From positions 1 through 5,671 of the forward strand of contig CAZTZN010000263.1 of NCBI GenBank assembly GCA_964617715.1: a stretch of 5,671 bases of DNA, given 5' to 3'. A program made the translations under genes and the position numbers. A model generated the notes under the pieces. It was not told the DNA's origin and did no database searches. It worked only from the letters and a program-made list of their open reading frames with translations. Position 1 is the stretch's first letter; each line of letters begins with the position of its first letter. Below are positions 1 to 4,751 of the stretch, one piece after another. The stretch is from JALGVA01 sp964617715 (GTDB lineage Bacteria; Armatimonadota; Zipacnadia; Zipacnadales; UBA5352).

Positions 1-57
1 CAACCCCGCGGTCTTCTCAGCGATGACGATCGCGCACCTCGGCGCCGGTTGCAGGCG
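1..57. other. Flank downstream of the protease gene, no gene seen
   Basis: This short flank lies just past the stop codon of the minus-strand protease gene. It contains two small inverted repeats. GCGAT (20-24) pairs with ATCGC (29-33) around a 4-nt loop. GCGCC (42-46) pairs with GGCGC (54-58) around a 7-nt loop and overlaps the TAG stop. Neither is followed by a T-tract on the minus strand, so a terminator cannot be claimed. The minus-strand frame stays open to the window edge after the TAG, but no credible start codon with a ribosome binding site is visible. Confidence 0.4.
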
Positions 58-882
58 CTATCGAGGCATGCGCGTGTGTTCGCTCTCAGGCAGATACTCC
101 ACCGAGGGTTGGCGCCGAACGGGCTGGGCATACAGCGAACACAGTTGCAGGAACTCGTCGGGCACGTCGGTTGAGACCGGCAGGCCCATGGCCTGCGCGT
201 CGTCCGCGGTAAGGGGATGATCGTGCGTCCAGGTGCCGCCGGCAAGCAGCCGCGCCAGCTCCTCCGCCTCCTCCCGGGGGAGACGTCCCGAGAGCAGGTC
301 GGCGACGCTGGCCCGTGCCTGATCGCGCGCCTTCTGCGCCACGTCCGCCAGGATCAGCGTCTGATCATCCATGTCGGTGGGGCGCTTGGCGGCGGCGACG
401 GCGAGAATGGAGGCGGCGGGGTACTGCCCGACCTGCGGATCGACCGGCCCGAGCACCGCGTGCGGCGCCATCAGGATCTCATCCGCCGCCAGCGCCAGCA
501 GCGTCCCGCCGGACATCGCCAGGTGCGGCACCACCACCGTCACCTTCGCGGGGTGCTGCTTGATGGCCCGGGCGATCTGCAGTGCGGCCAGCATCAAGCC
601 CCCGGGCGTGTGGATGACGACGTCAATCGGGGTCTGCGGATCGGTGGTGCGCACGGCGCGCACGACTTCCTCGGCGTCGTTCATGTCAATGTAGCGCATC
701 ACCGGGAATCCCAGCAGGCTCATCGTCTCCTGCCGGTGCATGAGCACCACCACACGCGACCCGCGCTGTCTCTCGATCTCCCGCATCAGCCGCTGCCGCG
801 CCGCCTCGAGAAGCTTCTGCTGCACGACGGGCTGAAGCGCCGCGAGGACAAAGAACAGCCACAGCACATCCATGGGTCCCAT
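58..882 (-). CDS. SDH/ClpP-fold serine protease, membrane-anchored
   Basis: This encodes a ClpP/crotonase-fold serine protease of the SDH family (Pfam SDH_sah type), about 275 residues, which is the usual family length. Numbering here is from the upstream ATG at 888. Residues 7-20 form a short hydrophobic N-terminal segment, followed by an amphipathic, charged helix (about 21-42) and the protease core. Core motifs are HRQE (51-54), HTPGG (93-97), AMSGGT with the likely nucleophile Ser126, and GPVDPQ (147-152). Lys168 lies 42 residues after Ser126, close to the Ser-Lys spacing of the related archaeal stomatin-operon protease 1510-N, so a Ser-Lys dyad is a reasonable inference. The protein probably sits at the inner face of the membrane and cleaves membrane or misfolded proteins; the substrate is unknown. 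The start at 882 is preferred because AGGAGG lies 6 nt upstream; the ATG at 888 abuts it. A terminator-like hairpin separates it from the upstream genes. Confidence 0.9.
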   Translation of the reverse strand: MGPMDVLWLFFVLAALQPVVQQKLLEAARQRLMREIERQRGSRVVVLMHRQETMSLLGFPVMRYIDMNDAEEVVRAVRTTDPQTPIDVVIHTPGGLMLAALQIARAIKQHPAKVTVVVPHLAMSGGTLLALAADEILMAPHAVLGPVDPQVGQYPAASILAVAAAKRPTDMDDQTLILADVAQKARDQARASVADLLSGRLPREEAEELARLLAGGTWTHDHPLTADDAQAMGLPVSTDVPDEFLQLCSLYAQPVRRQPSVEYLPESEHTRMPR

Positions 883-888
883 CTGCAT

Positions 889-896
889 CCTCCTCC
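889..896 (-). promoter_or_regulatory. Ribosome binding site of the protease gene
   Basis: The minus strand reads GGAGGAGG, a strong anti-16S match. It touches the ATG at 888, lies 6 nt from the ATG at 882, and 15 nt from the ATG at 873. The spacing favours 882 as the main start, although GGAGG at 896-892 could serve 888 with a 3-nt gap. Confidence 0.75.
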
Positions 897-910
897 CGCG
901 TCTAAGCGAA

Positions 911-936
911 AGGGCGCCCCGTCTCCGGGACGCCCT
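911..936 (-). terminator. Terminator-like hairpin between oxidoreductase and protease genes
   Basis: AGGGCG (911-916) pairs with CGCCCT (931-936). After a single C/A mismatch, CCCG (918-921) pairs with CGGG (926-929) around the 4-nt loop TCTC. The hairpin starts 25 nt past the TGA stop of the oxidoreductase gene on the minus strand. The following minus-strand bases are TTCGCTTAGA, only moderately T-rich, so it may terminate weakly, protect the 3' end of the mRNA, or partly uncouple the protease gene. The position and the 10-pair stem support the call; the poor T-tract lowers confidence. Confidence 0.6.
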
Positions 937-961
937 GTGTCACATCCGTCAACGGCGCGAC

Positions 962-1924
962 TCACATCTGGTTCGCGTAGATGCGGTCGGCCAGCTCCAT
1001 GGTCTTGGTGGCGTCCGCGAAGCAGGTCTCCGGCTCGACGTTGTTCTTGATGCAGTCCACGAAGTGCCGGTTCTCGCCGAAGAAGCCGTAGCAGTGATGG
1101 CGCTCATCGGTGCCCGCCGCCTGCTCGGTCCCGAGCTTCTCGGCCTCGAGCTGGCCGTCGATGTGGATGACCGCGCCCTTGCCCTCGTCGGGGTTGCAGA
1201 AGGCCGAGATGCCCCTGGCGTGCATCTCGAAGCTGTGCACCCGCCCGCCCACCATCCAGTTGGTCAGCAGCACGCCGGTGCAGCCCGAGGTGTGGCGGGT
1301 CAGCGCGATCCAGCTCGTCTCGAACTCGCGGCCATTGAACTTGATATCGCTGACCACGTCCACGACGTCGCCGCCCATCCAACGCAGCGTGTCCACCGCG
1401 TGCACCGCGTCGCAGTAGAGCACGTCGATGGCCCCGTTGTAGTAGGGGCCGCCCGCGTGCCACTTGTAGAAGGTGCTCACGCACTGGATCATGTTGCCGC
1501 GCTCGAGCACCCTGTCCCGGCACTGCGTCAGCAGCGGGATGAAGCGCCGGTTGAAGCCGGTCATGGTCAGGCAGTTGTGCTTGTCGGCGAGCTGCGCGAA
1601 CGAGCGCACCTGGTAGGTGGTCACCGCCGGCGGCTTTTCGATGAAAACGTTCAGCCCCTGGCTGAGGCAATGCACCACGATGTCGAACAGGTGGTGCGGA
1701 GGCATGAGCACCCAGACGGCGTCCGGCGCCACGTCCTCCAGCATCTGCTTGTAATCCGACGTGCGGTACTCGATCTCGAACTTGTCGGCGGTGGCGTTCA
1801 GCTTGTCCTCGACGACATCGCACAGGCCGACCATCTCGACGTCATCCATCTCGGCCAGTGACGGGTAGTGCACGCTGTTGGCCATGCCGCCGGCCCCGAT
1901 CAGGGCGCACCGGACTTTGTCCAT
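962..1924 (-). CDS. Gfo/Idh/MocA family NAD(P)-dependent oxidoreductase (paralogue A)
   Basis: This is a cytoplasmic dehydrogenase of 320 residues, normal for the Gfo/Idh/MocA family, which oxidises or reduces sugar-type hydroxyl/keto groups with a nicotinamide cofactor. The Rossmann domain starts at once with GAGGMA (10-15). Asp36 at the end of the second strand suggests an NAD preference (inference). EKP (96-98) supplies the conserved Lys97, and GFNRRF (123-128) follows. The C-terminal alpha/beta domain contains CDAVH (171-175) and DTLRW (178-182). Against Bacillus subtilis inositol dehydrogenase (Lys97, Asp172, His176), His175 is kept but the Asp position four residues earlier is Cys171. 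The ATG at 1924 has GGGAG 9 nt upstream and GGAG 4 nt upstream. It is the last gene of a likely three-gene minus-strand operon, with a hairpin after its stop. It is about half identical to the next gene upstream. The substrate cannot be assigned; annotation to family is secure. Confidence 0.93.
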   Translation of the reverse strand: MDKVRCALIGAGGMANSVHYPSLAEMDDVEMVGLCDVVEDKLNATADKFEIEYRTSDYKQMLEDVAPDAVWVLMPPHHLFDIVVHCLSQGLNVFIEKPPAVTTYQVRSFAQLADKHNCLTMTGFNRRFIPLLTQCRDRVLERGNMIQCVSTFYKWHAGGPYYNGAIDVLYCDAVHAVDTLRWMGGDVVDVVSDIKFNGREFETSWIALTRHTSGCTGVLLTNWMVGGRVHSFEMHARGISAFCNPDEGKGAVIHIDGQLEAEKLGTEQAAGTDERHHCYGFFGENRHFVDCIKNNVEPETCFADATKTMELADRIYANQM

Positions 1925-1949
1925 GTCTCTCCACTCCCAGCTAGTGATC

Positions 1950-1957
1950 GAACGTTC
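1950..1957. promoter_or_regulatory. Perfect palindrome GAACGTTC upstream of oxidoreductase A
   Basis: GAACGTTC is an 8-bp perfect palindrome, 25 bp upstream of the ATG of paralogue A, in the 96-nt gap between the two oxidoreductase genes. It could be a small operator, but an 8-bp palindrome can occur by chance and no promoter elements are clear around it. Confidence 0.2.
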
Positions 1958-1983
1958 AGGGCGGGGCCCCCGGTTGCCTGGCC

Positions 1984-2011
1984 GGGAATTCGCCGCGCGC
2001 GGATGATTCCC
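1984..2011 (-). repeat. Inverted repeat between the two oxidoreductase genes
   Basis: GGGAAT (1984-1989) pairs with ATTCCC (2006-2011), enclosing the 10-bp palindrome CCGCGCGCGG (1993-2002). On the minus strand this sits 9 nt past the TGA of paralogue B. A second, smaller repeat, CCCGG (1969-1973) with CCGGG (1982-1986), overlaps it. No T-tract follows, so it is more likely an mRNA-stabilising or attenuating structure than an efficient terminator. Confidence 0.4.
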
Positions 2012-2020
2012 TCCCGTCGG

Positions 2021-2995
2021 TCAGCCCCCGTGTGGTCGGCGCTCACTGCAATAGACCCGATCCGCCAGCTCCATCGTCTTCACGGCATCCGTCAGGCTGC
2101 TCGACGGCTCGGTGCGGCTCAACAGGCAGTCAATGAAGTAGCGGTTCTCTTCGCGGAAGCCGTAGTACATGAGCGGGTCATCCGGTGGCGCGAGACCGAA
2201 CTGCGCCAGCGCCCCCTCATCGCGCTCGCCCTCGACCAGCACCTGGTGCCGACCGGTCAGATCCGCCAAGACCGAGATGCCCTCGCCGTGCAGCTCGAAC
2301 GAGTACGGGCGGCCGCCGCCAACCGCCCAGTTCAGCAGCGCCACGCCGGTGCAGCCGCCCTCGTGGCGGGTGAGCGCAAACCACCCGGTGGTGAACTCGC
2401 GGTCGGTGCGCACCTGCGACGCGATCTCCGTCACCTCGCCCGCCAGCCAGCGCAGCGTGTCGAGATAGTGGGTCCCGTGACAATGCAGGATGTCCAGCGC
2501 GCCCTCGTAGTAGGGCGGGCGGTCGCCGTGGGGGATGTAGCCGCACGACACGCACTGGATGAGCGGCCCACGCGCCAGCGCCAGCTCCCGGCAGGCATTG
2601 AGCAGCGGGCTGTGCCGGCGGTTGTAGCCGACCATGGTAAGACAGCCGCGCCGCTCGGCGATGCGCGCCAGCGAGCGGGTCTGATACGTGCACACGCCGG
2701 GCGGCTTCTCGAGGAAGATGTCCAGGCCCTGCTCAAGGCACCACGCGGCCACGTCGAAGAGGTGATGCGGACGCAGGATCACGTAGACTGCGTCGGGCGC
2801 CTCGGCCTCGATCATCGCGCGGTAGTCGTCGTAGCGGCCCTCGATTGCCCACCGGTCGGCGGTGGCCGCCACGCGCTCGGCGTCGAGGTCGCAAGCTCCG
2901 ACGATCTCCACCTCCGGGAAGCTCGCCAGGGCCGGGTAGTGCTCGCGGCCCGCGATCCCCCCGCAGCCGACGACGGCGATGCGCAGCTTCGCCAC
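2021..2995 (-). CDS. Gfo/Idh/MocA family NAD(P)-dependent oxidoreductase (paralogue B)
   Basis: This is a second Gfo/Idh/MocA dehydrogenase, 324 residues, alignable to paralogue A without gaps for the first 150 residues and about half identical by eye. It has GCGGIA (10-15) as the dinucleotide-binding loop, Asp36 at the end of strand 2, APDAV (66-70), PHHLF (76-80), EKPP (96-99) with Lys97, and GYNRRH (123-128). HCHGTH (171-176) carries His176, equivalent to the catalytic His of inositol dehydrogenase, but Cys172 at the Asp position. The start is GTG at 2995-2993, only 2 nt after the TGA of the enolase-type gene, with just a weak GGGG 8 nt upstream, which points to translational coupling. The C-terminus ends in a short basic tail (ERRPHGG). 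Its partners suggest oxidation of a sugar or sugar-acid intermediate; the substrate is unknown. Eight cysteines are shared with paralogue A (35, 86, 118, 135, 148, 172, 215, 290 here). Confidence 0.93.
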   Translation of the reverse strand: MAKLRIAVVGCGGIAGREHYPALASFPEVEIVGACDLDAERVAATADRWAIEGRYDDYRAMIEAEAPDAVYVILRPHHLFDVAAWCLEQGLDIFLEKPPGVCTYQTRSLARIAERRGCLTMVGYNRRHSPLLNACRELALARGPLIQCVSCGYIPHGDRPPYYEGALDILHCHGTHYLDTLRWLAGEVTEIASQVRTDREFTTGWFALTRHEGGCTGVALLNWAVGGGRPYSFELHGEGISVLADLTGRHQVLVEGERDEGALAQFGLAPPDDPLMYYGFREENRYFIDCLLSRTEPSSSLTDAVKTMELADRVYCSERRPHGG

Positions 2996-2997
2996 GC

Positions 2998-4344
2998 TCA
3001 GTACCCCAACCCGGTCGCCGACAGCGACGCCGTGCGGATGCGGCCGCCCCTGACCGTGAACAGGTCCGGGTGCTTCGCGCGCAGCTCCGGGGCGGCGTTG
3101 GGCAGGTACTGACGCGAGTTGTACTCGACGCCCATGAGCGTGTCGATGCGCGCCGCCAGCCCCACGGAGTGGATCAGCGACAGGCCCGGGTTGGTCAGGT
3201 CCTGCACGGTCAGCACCAGGTTATGCGCGCGCGCGTAGGCGACATACAGCAGCGCCGACGAGTGCCCCTTGCAGGTCTTCAGGCCCACGCCCGACCAGCC
3301 CAGCTCCTCGGCCAGCCGCAGCATCTCGATGTCGGTCACGCCCTCATCCACCACCACCGGCTTGTGACGCGCCACCTCGGTCATGTCGAAGCGATGCACG
3401 CTCAGGTCGCGCTCGGTGGGCTGCTCGAAGTAGAGCAGCGCCTCATACGCCATCGGCGAGGCCTCGCGCAGCTTCTCGGCGTACTCCACCACAGTCTCGG
3501 GCGACTCGTTCTGCTCGTTCGAGTCGGTCGAGAGATAGAAGTGGTCGCTGCCGATGAGCGCGCGGTTCTCGGCGATGACCTCGGCGACCTCGACGGTGCG
3601 CGCCACGTCCCAGTCGATGTCGCTGCCGGTGAGCTTGACCTTGTAGCAGAACAGTCCGTCGCGCTCGATCCAGTCCTCGAGCGCGACCGGCAGGCCGTCA
3701 TCGGGGTCGTCGTCGGTGACCTCGTCGCGGCGCAGCTTGTCGAGGCCGCCGACCAGGTGGAAGATGGGCAGCTCGGGCTTGTAGGTGTCGTGGATGTAGT
3801 CGGCTACGTACCTGCCCGCGAACTCCTCGCCCAGGTAGCGGCTGAGGTCGTGGTCAATGAACTCGGGCCCGTAGCCGTCGTAGCTGCAGATGCCGTTGAC
3901 CCTGCCGAAGGCGTCGTGCAGCGCCGCATCCGCCGGTGAGGCGCACACCAGCGCGCCCAGCACCGGCATGGGCGTGGCGACCTGCAGCTTTTCGCCCACC
4001 TCGTCGGCAAGGCGCTTGAGTTCGGGCTTGACCTCCATGTACAGGTCGATGGGGTGGCCGAAGCGCGCGTTTTCCATCAGCAACTCGCAGAAGCGCACCG
4101 CGACCCGGCGCATGGCCTCATCGCGCGCTTCATGCGACATCTCCGCGGACGGGTAGCCCCAGATGTCCGAGAGCAGGATGTTGCCGAGGCCCTCGGCGGT
4201 CTCGCCGCGGCGGTTCTCGACGGTGGCGCGCACGGTCAGCGAGGTGATGGCGCGGATCACGCCGGTCCCGAACTTGAGCGGGGTGCGGAACTCCTCGTCG
4301 GTGAAGATCGGCTCGATGTCAACCAGCCTGATATCGCTATCCAA
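2998..4344 (-). CDS. Enolase superfamily (mandelate racemase/muconate lactonizing-like) enzyme
   Basis: This is a cytoplasmic enolase-superfamily enzyme of 448 residues. Such enzymes abstract a proton alpha to a carboxylate, giving dehydration, epimerisation or cycloisomerisation of acids, commonly sugar acids. An N-terminal capping region (about 1-230) includes an acidic loop, DDDPDDG (211-217). The barrel follows with KVK (235-237), metal ligands Asp274 in STDSNEQ, Glu307 in FEQP and Asp333 in VDEG, then Lys356 in GLKTCKG. Lysines on both faces resemble the muconate-lactonizing subgroup; the length is closer to glucarate dehydratase. The start is taken as TTG at 4344, because the next residues (DIRLVDIEP) begin the usual first strand and AGAGGA lies 10 nt upstream. 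The frame stays open to an ATG at 4575 and a TTG at 4587, but that 81-codon extension is rich in Ala, Pro, Arg and Ser and has no domain character. It is the first gene of the probable operon; substrate unknown. Confidence 0.9.
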   Translation of the reverse strand: MDSDIRLVDIEPIFTDEEFRTPLKFGTGVIRAITSLTVRATVENRRGETAEGLGNILLSDIWGYPSAEMSHEARDEAMRRVAVRFCELLMENARFGHPIDLYMEVKPELKRLADEVGEKLQVATPMPVLGALVCASPADAALHDAFGRVNGICSYDGYGPEFIDHDLSRYLGEEFAGRYVADYIHDTYKPELPIFHLVGGLDKLRRDEVTDDDPDDGLPVALEDWIERDGLFCYKVKLTGSDIDWDVARTVEVAEVIAENRALIGSDHFYLSTDSNEQNESPETVVEYAEKLREASPMAYEALLYFEQPTERDLSVHRFDMTEVARHKPVVVDEGVTDIEMLRLAEELGWSGVGLKTCKGHSSALLYVAYARAHNLVLTVQDLTNPGLSLIHSVGLAARIDTLMGVEYNSRQYLPNAAPELRAKHPDLFTVRGGRIRTASLSATGLGY

Positions 4345-4499
4345 GGGTCGGTCATCCTCTCGGGCAGGTGTCGCAGGGCATGGCGCATCACCCCGAAGCG
4401 GGGCAGGCGTACATTTCGCGCCGGGGGAGGCGGGTCCTTCACAGCTCGCGGGGCGTACGCGAACCGATTGCCGTTGCTGCGGGCGGGCATGTGCAGAGG

Positions 4500-4516
4500 C
4501 CGGTGCGTTGCGCCGG
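4500..4516. repeat. Short hairpin CCGGTGC/GCGCCGG
   Basis: CCGGTGC (4500-4506) pairs with GCGCCGG (4510-4516) around the 3-nt loop GTT, with one T-G wobble when read as plus-strand RNA. It is followed by no T-tract on either strand. It could be a leader structure or a chance pairing in G+C-rich DNA. Confidence 0.3.
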
Positions 4517-4537
4517 GTGCCACTCAGGGAGGATGGC

Positions 4538-4602
4538 TCGCCGGCCACGTCGAACCGGCTCGCGCTCGCGTCCATGCCCACAAACAACCTGTGGGCCGGC
4601 GA
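4538..4602. repeat. Nested inverted repeats with overlapping arms
   Basis: TCGCCGGCC (4538-4546) and GGCCGGCGA (4594-4602) form a perfect 9-bp inverted repeat with a 47-nt spacer. Inside it, GCCCACA (4576-4582) and TGTGGGC (4590-4596) form a perfect 7-bp hairpin with loop AACAACC. The right arms share 4594-4596, so the long and short pairings compete at those bases. This is the arrangement expected of a switch or attenuator, but it may be incidental. Confidence 0.4.
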
Positions 4603-4607
4603 CCTGG

Positions 4608-4635
4608 GCTGCGCTCTCCCGGGGAGGTGCGCAGC
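4608..4635. repeat. Strong stem-loop upstream of the glycoside hydrolase gene
   Basis: GCTGCGC (4608-4614) pairs perfectly with GCGCAGC (4629-4635). Inside, CTCC (4616-4619) pairs with GGAG (4623-4626) around CGG, with a small T versus GT internal loop. The stem totals 11 pairs, nearly all G-C. It lies 116 nt before the hydrolase start and has no T-tract after it on the plus strand. It would be part of the hydrolase 5' leader if the transcript starts upstream. Confidence 0.4.
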
Positions 4636-4681
4636 GCAACTCTCAACCGCTCCCCCAACTGCACTCAGCCGTCACCCGGGA

Positions 4682-4704
4682 GGGAGTTCGCGACAGCGAA
4701 CCCC
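4682..4704. repeat. Hairpin GTTCGC-GACA-GCGAAC near the hydrolase start
   Basis: GTTCGC (4686-4691) pairs with GCGAAC (4696-4701) around the tetraloop GACA. The stem can extend by GGG (4682-4684) with CCC (4702-4704), leaving A4685 bulged. It ends 47 nt before the hydrolase ATG. As DNA it is also a 6-bp dyad with a 4-bp spacer, so it could be an operator instead of an RNA element. Confidence 0.4.
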
Positions 4705-4736
4705 GGAGGATGAGGAGACCACCGGCGTGCGCCTCG

Positions 4737-4743
4737 AAGGGAG
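4737..4743 (+). promoter_or_regulatory. Ribosome binding site of the glycoside hydrolase gene
   Basis: AAGGGAG lies 8 nt before the ATG at 4752, which fixes this as the preferred start. A second purine-rich stretch, GGAGG at 4705-4709, abuts an in-frame ATG at 4710 with no spacing, which is why that upstream start is disfavoured. Confidence 0.65.
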
Positions 4744-4751
4744 CACTTGCC

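Larger units (their letters stand above)
4345..4751. promoter_or_regulatory. Divergent intergenic region between enolase-type and glycoside hydrolase genes
   Basis: This 407-nt gap separates two divergently transcribed genes, so it should hold both promoters and any shared operator. I see no convincing -35/-10 pair on either strand, as often in G+C-rich genomes. It does hold at least six inverted repeats, listed separately where strongest, plus the palindrome GCGTACGC (4453-4460). CGAACC occurs three times on the plus strand (4460-4465, 4551-4556, 4697-4702). AACCGATT (4462-4469) fits the AAnCGnTT core of LacI-family operators, but its flanks are not symmetric. A small hairpin, CCCCG (4391-4395) with CGGGG (4399-4403), would lie in the 5' leader of the enolase-type mRNA if transcription starts that far upstream. 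Confidence 0.5.

Noticed and set aside
1..57. Readthrough or a downstream gene continuing past the protease TAG
   Set aside because: The minus-strand frame stays open to the edge for only 19 codons, with no start codon and ribosome binding site pair, so there is not enough to call a gene or readthrough.
924..952. Possible promoter for the protease gene (TTGACG at 952-947 on the minus strand)
   Set aside because: It resembles a -35 box, but at the proper spacing the sequence is CCCGGA inside the hairpin, with no -10 similarity.
872..1861. Plus-strand open frame of 329 codons antisense to oxidoreductase A
   Set aside because: The translation is rich in Val, His, Arg and Ala without domain motifs, as expected from the antisense frame of a G+C-rich gene. 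The minus strand encodes a clear Gfo/Idh/MocA protein.
1868..3112. Plus-strand open frame of 414 codons antisense to oxidoreductase B
   Set aside because: It is longer than the real gene but has no recognisable domain, crosses the intergenic gap and two gene boundaries, and has skewed composition. It is a shadow of third-position G+C bias.
2845..3939. Plus-strand open frame of 364 codons antisense to the enolase-type gene
   Set aside because: It is biased to Val, Arg, Gln, Leu and Ala and has no fold motifs; the minus strand carries a full set of enolase-superfamily ligands.
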